Source: an uncultured Anaerolineae bacterium (GTDB lineage: Bacteria; Chloroflexota; Anaerolineae; Aggregatilineales; Phototrophicaceae). Taken from it: a stretch of DNA of 45,230 nucleotides. This document shows, one piece after another, positions 1 through 8,200 of the stretch (its first letter is position 1; the number at the start of each line of letters is the position of its first letter). The position numbers were made by a program, and so were the translations under genes. The stretch lies in assembly GCA_937944445.1 (NCBI GenBank), contig CALDYP010000005.1:1-45230 (forward strand), written 5' to 3'. The notes beneath the pieces were generated by a model. That model searched no databases and was not told the DNA's origin. It worked only from the letters and a program-made list of their open reading frames with translations.

Positions 1-11
1 GCCGCGTCCGC

Positions 12-171
12 GTGTGGGAAAAACGGACAGGGCAGGCCCTGTCCCTACGATGCCGCGCCCGCGTGTCGGGTGGCGTGTGGGAAAAACGGACAGGGCAGGC
101 CCTGTCCCTACGATGCCGCGTCCGCGTGTGGGAAAAACGGACAGGGCAGGCCCTGTCCCTACGATGCCGCG
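12..171. repeat. Three head-to-tail copies of dispersed palindromic repeat (family A)
   Basis: Three essentially identical 46-base units lie at 12-57, 75-120 and 126-171. Each unit begins GTGTGGGAAAAACGGAC, contains the inverted arms ACAGGGC-AG-GCCCTGT, and ends CCCTACGATGCCGCG. The spacers are 17 and 5 bases. Single diverged copies of the core recur in other intergenic regions of the window (for example 9371-9410, 15451-15482, 39433-39461). The run is open in one frame, but only because the repeat lacks stops there; it is not taken as coding. Confidence 0.9.
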
Positions 172-220
172 TCTGCAGGGCGTTGTTGTATAGGGCGTAT
201 GGATAAAAAAAGGATCACCC

Positions 221-1723
221 TTGACCGTCAACCTCACCGCTAGCGCGTGGCAGCGTTGGTTCCGCGCGCCGCGCATCAGCCTGTTTCACGTCGCCGCGCA
301 GAACCGCCAGCGCGCGCTCATCTGCCACGACGCGAGCGACGCGCCGCAGCTCTACGCCTACGAGCTGGGAGGAACGCCGCGCCAACTGACGTTCGACCCG
401 CTGGGGGTGTCGCACGGCACGATCAGCGCGGATGGGCGCACCGTCTACTACTTGCGCCCGTCGGATGACCCGCAAGACGAGGGCAGCGGCGCAGGCCACC
501 TGTGGCGCGTTGGCTTCGACGGCGACGATCCGCGCCCCCTCACGCCCGATTGGCCGCCTTACCTGCTGTTGAGCGTGGCCGAGAGCGCTAGCGGGGCGTT
601 CTACGGCTTCACCGTCTACGATGGAAACACTCAGACCTTCGTCGTGGACGCCCGCCGCGGGGGCGCGCCCCATCTGCGCTATGAGAGCGGCGCGCTGAGC
701 GTTGGGCCTTACCTGTCCTACGACGGCGAGCTGGCCGTGATGGCCGAGTTGGGCGAGGCAGGCGACGCGCTGGAGAGCTACGACGTGCGGGCGGGCGAGC
801 GTGTCGCGCGGTTGGACGGCCTCAGCGCGTTGGAGCCGGCCGGCTTCCCGCCGCGCCCGCACGACATGCGCCTGCTGGCGACGGCGCTCGTCGAGGGGCT
901 GTGCCGTCCGTTTTGGTGGAACGCCCGCACCGGCGAACGCCGCGATCTGAGCTTCCCCCACGCGGGCAGCGTAGCGCTGCTGGACTGGTCAAGCGACGCC
1001 GAGCAGGTGGTCTACACGGCCTACGGCGCAGCAGGCATGCAAACGGCCGTCGTCAACCTCAAGACCGGCGCATCTGCCGCGTTCGACTGGCTGGACGGGC
1101 GTTGTGTGGACGCGGCGCACTGGCACACGGGCGAGCTGTGGACGCTGACGCAGCGCTATCATGAGCCGCCGGCGATCTGGCGCGGGGCGCAGGTCGCGCT
1201 CACGGTAGGCGATGCCCCAGCGCTGCCGCCTGTCACGATTGCTCAACATGGCAGCCTGACGCACTACGCCCAACCCAGCGATCTGCACGTGGTGATTGCC
1301 CATGAGGACGCGCACGGCCTGCCGCAGCGCTATCTGCCGTTGGTGGGGGCGTGGCTGAGCGTCGGCGCGGCGGTCAGCGTGTGGTTTTCGCTGGCTAACG
1401 TGGGGATGGTGGCCGGGGAAGCGGAAGGGCGCGCCGCGCCTGAGCAGGACGCAGGCGCGCTGGCTGAAGCGCTGGCCGGGTTGGATCTGCCGCCGCGCCG
1501 CCTGCTCATCGGCACAGGCCGAGCGGCGCTCACTGTGCTGAGGCTGCCCGCCGTGGGCCGCGTGCTGATCGACCCCTCGGAGCCGTTCGAGCGCGCCCGC
1601 GACGGCACGCCCACGCTGACGCTCACCGCGCAGAACGTGCCGCTCGCCCCTGACCGCGACGAGCAGATCATGGAGCGGGCGCTAGCATGGTGGGCGACGC
1701 TCAGCGCGACGGGCGCTCCGTGA
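221..1723 (+). CDS. S9-peptidase-like beta-propeller protein with degenerate hydrolase domain
   Basis: A 500-residue protein starting at TTG (221) after AAAAGGATCACC. Residues about 15-350 form TolB/WD40-like blades with repeated short motifs such as SADGRTVYYL and PYLSYDGELAV, as in the propeller of S9 prolyl oligopeptidases. The remaining ~150 residues follow the order of the S9 alpha/beta-hydrolase domain in shortened form. The HGGPHG-like oxyanion segment appears as HEDAHG, and the nucleophile elbow expected as GxSYGG is GTGRA (about 431-435). No nucleophilic serine is seen at that position, and the domain is much shorter than the usual ~250 residues. Family assignment is by pattern; activity is unlikely. 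The gene is convergent with the HtrA gene and their 3' ends overlap by 23 bases. No signal peptide is seen, so it is probably cytoplasmic. Confidence 0.75.
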   Translation: MTVNLTASAWQRWFRAPRISLFHVAAQNRQRALICHDASDAPQLYAYELGGTPRQLTFDPLGVSHGTISADGRTVYYLRPSDDPQDEGSGAGHLWRVGFDGDDPRPLTPDWPPYLLLSVAESASGAFYGFTVYDGNTQTFVVDARRGGAPHLRYESGALSVGPYLSYDGELAVMAELGEAGDALESYDVRAGERVARLDGLSALEPAGFPPRPHDMRLLATALVEGLCRPFWWNARTGERRDLSFPHAGSVALLDWSSDAEQVVYTAYGAAGMQTAVVNLKTGASAAFDWLDGRCVDAAHWHTGELWTLTQRYHEPPAIWRGAQVALTVGDAPALPPVTIAQHGSLTHYAQPSDLHVVIAHEDAHGLPQRYLPLVGAWLSVGAAVSVWFSLANVGMVAGEAEGRAAPEQDAGALAEALAGLDLPPRRLLIGTGRAALTVLRLPAVGRVLIDPSEPFERARDGTPTLTLTAQNVPLAPDRDEQIMERALAWWATLSATGAP

Positions 1724-2795
1724 GCGTCAGCGGGGCGCTGAAATACTGCCCGTTGCGGTACACCGTCAAGTTGACCGTTTGGCCGGGCGAGGTGTTGATG
1801 GCCAGCCAGCCGATGAGCTGGTCAAAGTCGTTGATCGGCACGCCGTCGATGGCCGTGATGATGTCAACGCCCGAGTTGGAGAGGGGCCGCAGCCCTGCGT
1901 TGGCGGCGGGCAGCCCGCGCGACGCATCCAGCACGGCCACGCCGCGGATGTTGTTCGGCAGGTTAAAGGTCTCGACGAGGTCGATGTCAATCGCGCGCGA
2001 CGTCAACCCCATGAACGAGTAGCGCATCCGCCCGGTTTCGATCAAGCTGTTGGCGACTTTCACGATCAAATTGCTCGGGACGGCGAAGCCGACGCCCTGA
2101 TTGGCCCCAGTTTCGGTGGCGATCTGCGTGTTCATGCCGATCACCTCGCCGCGCAAGTTGAGCAGCGGCCCGCCGCTGTTGCCCGGGTTGATGGCTGCGT
2201 CCGTCTGGATCACCCCGCCCACGGAGTAGCTGTTCAGGCCGAAGATGCGGCGGTTGACCGCGCTCACGATGCCGCTCGTCAGCGTCCAGTTGTTTTGAAA
2301 AGGATTGCCCAGCGCGAGCACGGTCTGGCCGATTTGCAGCGTGTCGCTGTTGCCGAACACGACTGGCCGCAGCCGCTCCGTCGGCACGTCGATCCGCAGC
2401 ACAGCGATGTCGCTGTCTGCGTCCAGCCCCACGACCTCCGCGCGGGTGATCGTGCCGTCGAACATCTGCACGACGATCCGCGCGGCGTTCTGCACCACGT
2501 GATAGTTGGTGATGATGCGCCCCAGCGTGTCGAGGACGAAGCCGCTGCCGGTGGCGGTGTTGGCCAGCCGCCGCGCGCCCACCTCTTCTGAGACGGTGAT
2601 GGAGACGACGCTGGGGGCGACGCTGTTGTAGACGTTGGCAAAGGTTTGTTCAATGTCAGTCAGGCTTTGGCCGCTCAGCTGATCGCTCAGCACCAAGCCG
2701 CCGGTGGCCGATGTGGTCGGCGTGGGGAACAGGGCCGCGCCCAGCCCGATGCCAACCATCAGCGCCATGACTGGTAACCAGTAGGAGATTTTCAT
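1701..2795 (-). CDS. htrA: HtrA/DegP-type serine protease with PDZ domain
   Basis: A 364-residue envelope protease. The start at 2795 is chosen because GAGGA lies 8-9 bases upstream; an in-frame ATG at 2816 lacks this. Residues 1-23 form an uncleaved anchor or signal peptide (MKISYWLP followed by a hydrophobic run). The trypsin-like domain carries the triad His99 (TNYHVV), Asp129 (DADSDIAVL) and Ser207 (NPGNSGG). One C-terminal PDZ domain (about 255-360) contains the usual GLPAANAGL and IDGVPIND segments. HtrA proteins degrade or refold damaged exported proteins; a single PDZ with a membrane anchor matches the DegS/HtrA subtype. The gene is divergent from the GT9 gene across 63 bases that must hold both promoters. 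Confidence 0.95.
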   Translation of the reverse strand: MKISYWLPVMALMVGIGLGAALFPTPTTSATGGLVLSDQLSGQSLTDIEQTFANVYNSVAPSVVSITVSEEVGARRLANTATGSGFVLDTLGRIITNYHVVQNAARIVVQMFDGTITRAEVVGLDADSDIAVLRIDVPTERLRPVVFGNSDTLQIGQTVLALGNPFQNNWTLTSGIVSAVNRRIFGLNSYSVGGVIQTDAAINPGNSGGPLLNLRGEVIGMNTQIATETGANQGVGFAVPSNLIVKVANSLIETGRMRYSFMGLTSRAIDIDLVETFNLPNNIRGVAVLDASRGLPAANAGLRPLSNSGVDIITAIDGVPINDFDQLIGWLAINTSPGQTVNLTVYRNGQYFSAPLTLTERPSR

Positions 2796-2858
2796 ATCAT
2801 GAGATCCTCGCAACAATACACGATGGACATTACACCATAATCGTTAGCTATAACTTAA

Positions 2859-3893
2859 ATGAACGAAAGAATTCTGCTCGTGTTGCCCTGCTGTATCGGC
2901 GACGTCGTCCTTGCGACGGCGGCGCTGCGGGCGCTGCGCCGCGCTCACCCCACCGCGCACCTCACATGGGCTGTCGGGCGCTGGTCGGCTGGGGTGCTGC
3001 ACGGCCATCCTGACCTCGACGCGCTGCTCGACACCGGCGACGCAGCGCTGCCCGTGCGCCGACCGTCCGACTGTCTGCGCTTTCGGGCACAGGTGGCCGC
3101 AGGGCGCTACGATGCGGCGGTGTCGTTCGTGCGCTCGCCGTTGATGGCGGCGGCGCTCTGGGCGGCGCGCGTGCCAGTGCGCGTCGGGCTGAACAGCGGC
3201 GGGCGCGGGCGGCTCTACACCGTGCGCCGTGACCTTGACCCCCGCGCGCCTGAGCACGAGGCCGACATCTACCTGAGCGTGCTGCGCGCGTGGGGGATCG
3301 ACACCGGCGGCTGCGTCCCCACGATCACCCCCAGCGACGCCGATGAGGCCGTCATGCGCCAGCAGCTCGCCGCGCAGGGGGTGGCCGCGCGCTTCATCGT
3401 CGTGAACCCCGCCGGTGGAGCTAACCCCGGCATGACGCTCACGGCTAAACGCTACCCGCTGGACTGGCTGGCGCAGGTCGTCAACCGCCTAAGCGCCGCC
3501 GCCGACGCTCAGCCTGTGCTCATCGGTGGGCCGAGCGATGCCGCGCTGGTGGCCGAGCTGGCCGCGCGCCTTGCTGTGCCGTCGGCGGCGTTGGTTGGGG
3601 CGCTCAGCCTGCTGCAATTGGGGGCGCTGGCGCGGGCGAGCTGGCTGTATCTGGGTAACGACACCGGCTTGACGCACCTCGCCAGCGCGTGCGGTGCGCG
3701 GGCTGTCATGTTCATGGGGCCGACTGATCCGCGCCGCTACGGCCTCTACGGCGGCGACAGCCTGACGCTCTGGCGGCCTGCGCCCGTCAGCGCGCAGGGG
3801 GTGGCCGGCGCACAGCGCGCGTGGGACTGGGCGCGCGACGGGATGCCACCCGATGAGGCCTACGAGCGCATCGCCGCGTTCGTCGGGCTGTGA
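2859..3893 (+). CDS. Glycosyltransferase family 9 (heptosyltransferase-like)
   Basis: A 344-residue protein of the ADP-heptose:LPS heptosyltransferase superfamily (GT9). The N-terminal GT-B domain opens with ILLVLPCCIGDVVLATAALR, the family's loop binding the acceptor side. The C-terminal domain has VVNPAGGANPG plus the KRYP element (about 182-200), and the nucleotide-sugar motif GNDTGLTHLASACG (about 266-279) followed by FMGPTDP. GT9 enzymes add sugars to lipid-linked or surface glycans on the cytoplasmic face of the membrane. Whether heptose is the donor cannot be told; Chloroflexota generally lack classical LPS, so another surface glycan is likely. No Shine-Dalgarno site is evident before the ATG. 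Confidence 0.88.
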   Translation: MNERILLVLPCCIGDVVLATAALRALRRAHPTAHLTWAVGRWSAGVLHGHPDLDALLDTGDAALPVRRPSDCLRFRAQVAAGRYDAAVSFVRSPLMAAALWAARVPVRVGLNSGGRGRLYTVRRDLDPRAPEHEADIYLSVLRAWGIDTGGCVPTITPSDADEAVMRQQLAAQGVAARFIVVNPAGGANPGMTLTAKRYPLDWLAQVVNRLSAAADAQPVLIGGPSDAALVAELAARLAVPSAALVGALSLLQLGALARASWLYLGNDTGLTHLASACGARAVMFMGPTDPRRYGLYGGDSLTLWRPAPVSAQGVAGAQRAWDWARDGMPPDEAYERIAAFVGL

Positions 3894-3930
3894 GCGATTT
3901 TTCGACTGGTCACGCTCGCCCATTTCCCCG

Positions 3931-3936
3931 TAGAAT
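3931..3936 (+). promoter_or_regulatory. Candidate -10 element TAGAAT
   Basis: TAGAAT lies 31 bases upstream of the ATG at 3968, after the end of the GT9 gene. A -35 element is not recognisable. The same hexamer precedes the GT4 gene (5029) and the sensor kinase gene (34300). Confidence 0.35.
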
Positions 3937-3967
3937 GCGCTCAGTTCACACGGGAGGCCGCAGAACG

Positions 3968-4471
3968 ATGAAGAACCGACTTACTTACTTGATGGCAGCT
4001 GTGGGCGCGCTGGCGGTCGTGGTGGTCGTCACGTGGCTGCTCGTCCCAGACAACGTGCCAGCGTATGAAGCCGCAATCGCTTTTGCCAACGCGGCCGGCC
4101 GTGGCGACGACAGCACCGCGATGAGCCTCTTGAGCGAGGAACTGCAAGCGTGGGTGCGCGAGAACTGCCGCGACGGCAGCGTCAGCGCGTGCGTGGACGA
4201 CTACACGCCGGAAGACTGGGGTGGGATGCTCTCAACCGTGTTCCGACGCGCGCAGCCCGTGCCGGGCGTCGAGGGCTTCGACGTCCAGCTTGTGGCCACC
4301 TACGAGGACAATCAGGGCTTCAGCGGCGTGTGCATCTACACGCAGGTGCTGCGCCAAGCAGACGGCTCATGGCGTGTGACGCGCTGGGCGGGCTGGTTCT
4401 CGTGCGATGCACCCAACAGCGGCCTGTCCACACTCATTAGCGATCCAACTGTGCCGAACCGTGCGCCATGA
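3968..4471 (+). CDS. Membrane-anchored protein of unknown function (NTF2/SnoaL-like?)
   Basis: A 167-residue protein. The start at 3968 is supported by GGGAGG 12 bases upstream. Residues 7-26 are a single hydrophobic segment (signal anchor), after which the chain is extracytoplasmic. The mature part begins with an alternating helical stretch (AYEAAIAFANAAGRGDDSTAMSLL), then a beta-rich part ending GSWRVTRWAGWFSC. This order resembles small NTF2/DUF4878-type export domains, but the assignment is weak. Cysteines in the mature part could form disulfides. The stop overlaps the next start as ATGA, so the two envelope genes form a translationally coupled pair. Confidence 0.7.
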   Translation: MKNRLTYLMAAVGALAVVVVVTWLLVPDNVPAYEAAIAFANAAGRGDDSTAMSLLSEELQAWVRENCRDGSVSACVDDYTPEDWGGMLSTVFRRAQPVPGVEGFDVQLVATYEDNQGFSGVCIYTQVLRQADGSWRVTRWAGWFSCDAPNSGLSTLISDPTVPNRAP

Positions 4472-4872
4472 AGTGGCTGCTGCTGGCGCTGCTGCTGGCG
4501 GGGTGCAGCCTTGTGCCGGCGCGCGTTCCGCCTCAGCTTGAGCACACGCCGGGGCCGGCCGTCCGCTTCAGTGAGGGGCGGGTGTTGGTGGGGGCGTTTG
4601 CTGTGCCCATTCCGCCTGCGTGGCGCGTCGTCAAGTCGAGCACGGCGCAGGAGCCGCTGCGAGTGGTGCTGGCCGCGCCCGATGACGCCGTGCTCATCAC
4701 CGCAGCGCTGAGCGAGCGCATCCTCGACAACCCCGCCCTGCCCGTCCGCCATGAGCAGACGCTCCAGCGTGACGGCCAGACGCTCTACCTCATCGGCCAA
4801 GCGACGGATGAAGCTGCGCCCCTGCTGGCGGCGCTGTGGCCGCGCTTGATCGACGATCTTGAGACGCCCTAG
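4468..4872 (+). CDS. Small lipoprotein
   Basis: A 134-residue predicted lipoprotein: MKWLLLALLLAGC gives a short signal peptide with lipobox LAGC, cysteine 13 being the lipidated residue. The mature part is a single beta-rich domain of unknown family (GRVLVGAFAVPIPPAWRVVKS...), similar in layout to the ligand-like domain in the lipoprotein at 22546-23280 (both have a PxxW segment). It overlaps the preceding gene by four bases (ATGA). Function unknown; it is likely displayed on the outer face of the membrane together with its partner. Confidence 0.75.
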   Translation: MKWLLLALLLAGCSLVPARVPPQLEHTPGPAVRFSEGRVLVGAFAVPIPPAWRVVKSSTAQEPLRVVLAAPDDAVLITAALSERILDNPALPVRHEQTLQRDGQTLYLIGQATDEAAPLLAALWPRLIDDLETP

Positions 4873-5006
4873 CAGTGCCCAAAGTCAAGCAGAAGCGCCA
4901 TCAGCGCCAGCCTCTGGCTGTTGCACCCCGCAGGCACATAGTTTGGCGCGCCAAACCCCTACTGACTGTCGGTTCTGTTTGAATTCAGACACTTCCCAAC
5001 TCGCTG

Positions 5007-5034
5007 TTGTCTTGGCTGCCCCACTGCTTAGAAT
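5007..5034 (+). promoter_or_regulatory. Candidate promoter of the GT4 gene
   Basis: TTGTCT (5007-5012) and TAGAAT (5029-5034) are separated by 16 bases and lie about 70 bases before the GT4 start. The rest of the 229-base gap (4873-5101) shows no convincing gene. Confidence 0.4.
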
Positions 5035-5101
5035 AGGCAAGCGGCATAACCTGCGCCCCCTGTGGGTGTTTACAAACACAGGGAACAAGGAGACATGAAT
5101 C

Positions 5102-6244
5102 ATGCGGGTGGCTGTATTCACCGAGACGTTTTTGCCCAAAACAGACGGCATCGTGCGCGTCGTCTGTTTGTTGTTAGACCACCTCAAGCGGCGTGGGATT
5201 GAAGCAGTGGTCGTCGCGCCGCGCATCGGGGACGTTCGAGACTACAACGGCTTCCCTGTGCTGACCGTCCCTGCAGTGACCTTTCCGCTCTACCCAGAAC
5301 TCAAATTCGGCCCGCCGACCCCCTTCACTTACCGCGATCTGGTGGCGTTCAAGCCCGACATCGCCCACTTCATCCACCCCGTTGCGGTCGGCATTCCGGG
5401 CATGGCGATGGCCAAAGTGATGGGCATCCCGACGCTGGCGTCTTTCCACATCGACATCGCGCGCATGGCCGATCATTTCGGCGTCGGCTTCCTGCGCGGC
5501 TTCACTGACTTTGCCACGCGCACGATCTTCAACTGGGCGGATTACAGCCTCGCCCCCAGCAAACTGATCGAGAACGAGATGCGCGCGATTGGCATTCACA
5601 ACGTGGGGCTGTGGAAGCGTGGCGTTGACGCGCACCGCTTCAACCCCCGCTTCTACAGCGACGAGATGCGCTATCGCTTGAGCGACGGCCACCCAGAGGA
5701 CACCCTGCTGCTCTATGTGGGGCGGCTGTCCGCAGAAAAGCAGGTGAGCCACCTGCGCGCCGTGCTGGACGCCGTGCCGGGGACGCGCCTAGCCATCGTC
5801 GGCGACGGCCCAGAGCGCGCCGCGCTGGAAGAGCACTTCGCCGGTCGCAGCGTTCACTTCGCGGGCTACTTGCAGGGTGAAGAACTCTCGCAGGCCTACG
5901 CCAGCGCCGACATCTTCACCTTCCCCAGCGCATTGGAGACCTTCGGCCTCGTCGTCGTGGAGGCGATGGCAGCAGGGCTGCCCGTCGTCAGCTCGCGCGT
6001 GGGCGGCATCCCGGACGTGGTGGAAGAGGGCGTCACCGGCTTCACCTTCGACGCAGGCGACACAGACGGCTTGATCGCGGGCGTCCAGCAGATCTTGGCT
6101 GTGCCGGGTCGGCTGGAGACAATGGGGCAGCAGGCGCGCGCCTTCGCTGAGACACAAAGCTGGGATGCGATGATGGACGAGGTCATCGCCCACTATGAAC
6201 GGCTGATCGCGCAGGCGCACGCGCATCATCGTGCGACGGCCTGA
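5102..6244 (+). CDS. Glycosyltransferase family 4 (mannosyltransferase MgtA/PimB-like)
   Basis: A 380-residue GT-B enzyme of family GT4. The ATG at 5102 has AAGGAG nine bases upstream. The N-terminus FTETFLPKTDGIVRV is the acceptor-domain signature of GDP-mannose-dependent alpha-mannosyltransferases of the MgtA/PimB type. The linker LLLYVGRLSAEKQV begins the donor domain. The EX7E motif is E279-x7-E287, followed by AMAAGLPVVSSRVGGIPD. Such enzymes mannosylate diacylglycerol or phosphatidylinositol-type lipid acceptors at the inner membrane face. The exact substrate is inferred only from subfamily resemblance. The 3' end overlaps the next gene by 14 bases, suggesting coupled translation. Confidence 0.92.
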   Translation: MRVAVFTETFLPKTDGIVRVVCLLLDHLKRRGIEAVVVAPRIGDVRDYNGFPVLTVPAVTFPLYPELKFGPPTPFTYRDLVAFKPDIAHFIHPVAVGIPGMAMAKVMGIPTLASFHIDIARMADHFGVGFLRGFTDFATRTIFNWADYSLAPSKLIENEMRAIGIHNVGLWKRGVDAHRFNPRFYSDEMRYRLSDGHPEDTLLLYVGRLSAEKQVSHLRAVLDAVPGTRLAIVGDGPERAALEEHFAGRSVHFAGYLQGEELSQAYASADIFTFPSALETFGLVVVEAMAAGLPVVSSRVGGIPDVVEEGVTGFTFDAGDTDGLIAGVQQILAVPGRLETMGQQARAFAETQSWDAMMDEVIAHYERLIAQAHAHHRATA

Positions 6245-7025
6245 CGCGCCCCGCTGGGGGCTGGCCGCGCTCATCGTCCTCGGCGCGCTGCTGCTGAGCA
6301 GCGCCCGCGTTCACAGCTTGCGGCCAGATGAGGCATGGCTGGCGTGGGCGCTGCATTACGACCCCACCGAGATCACCGGTCAGCGCTGGCAGATCGACAC
6401 TGTGGGCGACGCGCTGCGCTTCGCCCGCGACGACGTGGCGCAGGCGTGGGTGCGGCTGAGCACTGCGCCGCCCCCTGCGCGCGCGAGCGGGATGCTGCTC
6501 AACGGATGGGCGCTGCTGGCCGGTGACAGCGAGGCTGCGCTGCGGCTGCCGCTGGTGTGGGCGGCGCTGGTGCTGAGCGCGTTGGGGCTGCGTGGGCTGT
6601 GGGCGGCGCGTTGGACGCGGCGTCTGATGGCGCTCGTCCCGTTGGCGCTCGCTGGGGGCATCGGGCTGTGGCTGGCACAGCCTGCGCCTGACTGGCGCGG
6701 GTTCATCGCAGCAGTGGCAGCGCAGCGCGCCGCCGATCAAGCAGCCTTCATCGCATGGGAACCCCACAGCGTGATCGCCTACTACGACCGCCGCACGCCG
6801 ATCCGCGTGGGCGTGAGCGTCGATGTGGGCTGGCGCGACTTCAGCCCCGACGAGCTGGCCGACCTCGTGGCGCGCTTCGACGACTATGAGACGATCTGGC
6901 TGTTGATCGACGGGCGCGCTGAACTGACACAAGCGCTCTTTGAAGGTTTGGACGCTGACCGCTCGCTGCTGTGGACGTATCGTGAGCAGCTGGCAGGCTT
7001 CGTCGCGTACCGCTTCCAACGCTAG
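6231..7025 (+). CDS. Shortened GT-C (family 39-like) membrane protein
   Basis: A 264-residue membrane protein. After a first membrane segment (about 9-25), the loop LRPDEAWLAWAL carries the acidic Asp-Glu pair typical of GT-C/GT39 polyprenol-sugar glycosyltransferases. The segment around residues 84-125 (LLNGWALLAGDSEAALRLP, then a hydrophobic run) also follows GT39. After only two more membrane spans the chain jumps to a soluble C-terminal domain (from about residue 155, DWRGFIAAVAAQRAADQ), which in full-length proteins of 450-550 residues follows ten or more spans. The central membrane block therefore appears deleted. The frame is intact and overlaps the GT4 gene by 14 bases. It could be an inactive partner or a decayed gene in frame. 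Confidence 0.65.
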   Translation: MRRPDAPRWGLAALIVLGALLLSSARVHSLRPDEAWLAWALHYDPTEITGQRWQIDTVGDALRFARDDVAQAWVRLSTAPPPARASGMLLNGWALLAGDSEAALRLPLVWAALVLSALGLRGLWAARWTRRLMALVPLALAGGIGLWLAQPAPDWRGFIAAVAAQRAADQAAFIAWEPHSVIAYYDRRTPIRVGVSVDVGWRDFSPDELADLVARFDDYETIWLLIDGRAELTQALFEGLDADRSLLWTYREQLAGFVAYRFQR

Positions 7026-7126
7026 GTTTCTTTAGCAGTTCATAAGCCGCGTTCACGCAGCTTTCAGCCAGATGCGCTATGATTTACGATGTTTAGCTTA
7101 TTCAGAAGCACGCAAAGGGGAAGACC

Positions 7127-8086
7127 ATGACAATCCTTGTGACGGGTGGCGCGGGTTTTGTCGGCAACAACGTCGTGGAGAAGTTAGTGCAGCAGGGCAA
7201 GCCAGTCAAGGCGATGGTGCGCCCCGGCAGCGCGGACAAGGTCAAACTGCGGCTGGGGAAATTCGGCGACAAGGTCCGCGTGGTAGAGGGCGACGTGCGC
7301 GATCGGAAGAGCCTGCCGCGCCTGATGGAAGGCGTCAGCGCGGTTGTCCACACGGTGGCCATCTCGATGGAGAAGGGCGACGCTACCTACGACGAGGTGA
7401 ACTATCAGGGGACGATCAACGTGGTGGACGCGGCCGAGGACGCCGGCGTGCAGCGTTTCGTGTTCATCAGCCAGAACGGGGCCGACAGCTCGATCAAGTA
7501 CCGCTTCTTGCAGAGCAAGGGCAAAGCGCAGGATTACGTCCACAACTCGAAATTAGAAGCAACGTCGCTGCGCCCCAGCGCCATTTTCGGCCCGCAGGAC
7601 GAGTTCTTCAACACATTCGCGCGGCTGCTGCGCCTCACGCCGTTGATCTTCCCGCTGGTGGGCGGCGGCAAAGCGGAGTTTCAGCCGGTGTCGGTCTATG
7701 ACGTGGCGGAGGCTACCGTCCGCTCGCTCGATGATCCGACGACCATCGGCAAAGCGCTTGACCTCGGCGGGCCAGAGCCGCTGACGCTGGGCGAGATCGA
7801 GCGGCGCGTCATCAAAGCGCTGGAGACGTCGCGGCTGCTCTTCCCGGCGCCGGTGTGGCTGCTGCGCCCGGCCGTGGTGGTGATGCAGTCGGTGCTGCCC
7901 GGCTCGCCGGTCACGACCAGTTTGCTAGAGCTGTTGGCCGTGCCGAACACGGTGCCGAACAACGCGCTTGTGAACCACTTCAACATGCAGCCGATCCCGT
8001 TCGATGGGCCGCACATCGCCTACTTGAAGAACGCCACCGCCGGCGAGGCGCTGCGCAAGTTCTTCACCGGCAAGGTGTCGAGTTAG
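7127..8086 (+). CDS. Atypical short-chain dehydrogenase (NDUFA9/39-kDa-like)
   Basis: A 319-residue Rossmann-fold protein. TGGAGFVGNN (6-15) is the NAD(P)-binding glycine motif and VVEGDVRDRKSL the acidic adenine-site segment. The later RPSAIFGPQDEFFNTFARL stretch is characteristic of the atypical SDR group that includes the complex I 39-kDa subunit NDUFA9. The catalytic YxxxK is replaced by F127-LQS-K131, so classic reductase chemistry is doubtful. GGGGAAGACC gives an acceptable ribosome site. Bacterial members are usually annotated as NAD(P)H-binding proteins acting on quinone- or isoprenoid-related substrates; the substrate here is unknown. Confidence 0.85.
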   Translation: MTILVTGGAGFVGNNVVEKLVQQGKPVKAMVRPGSADKVKLRLGKFGDKVRVVEGDVRDRKSLPRLMEGVSAVVHTVAISMEKGDATYDEVNYQGTINVVDAAEDAGVQRFVFISQNGADSSIKYRFLQSKGKAQDYVHNSKLEATSLRPSAIFGPQDEFFNTFARLLRLTPLIFPLVGGGKAEFQPVSVYDVAEATVRSLDDPTTIGKALDLGGPEPLTLGEIERRVIKALETSRLLFPAPVWLLRPAVVVMQSVLPGSPVTTSLLELLAVPNTVPNNALVNHFNMQPIPFDGPHIAYLKNATAGEALRKFFTGKVSS

Positions 8087-8093
8087 AAGTGCC

Positions 8094-8165
8094 AAGTGGA
8101 AAGTTCAAAGCAGCTTCGCTTAGAACGTGTTATGAGCGACTTTCAACTTTTTTAACTTTCCACTT
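8094..8165. repeat. 12-bp inverted repeat in intergenic region
   Basis: AAGTGGAAAGTT (8094-8105) and its exact complement AACTTTCCACTT (8154-8165) flank 48 AT-richer bases just after the SDR stop codon. It could fold as a long hairpin and end the upstream transcript. No T-run follows immediately. Confidence 0.6.
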
Positions 8166-8200
8166 TCAATTGATGATGGTGTATTGTTAGCGAGGTGAGG

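Noticed and set aside
12..206. Open frame of 64 residues with repeated WEKRTGQALSLRCR
   Set aside because: It is the translation of the three non-coding repeat units; no ribosome site, and the same repeat elsewhere is not in frame with anything.
4859..5098. Small gene between the lipoprotein and GT4 genes
   Set aside because: No ribosome site and no recognisable protein features; the region more likely holds the GT4 promoter.
7072..7701. 209-residue plus-strand frame overlapping the SDR gene
   Set aside because: Out of frame with a clear Rossmann protein and made of Arg/Gly/Gln-rich sequence.
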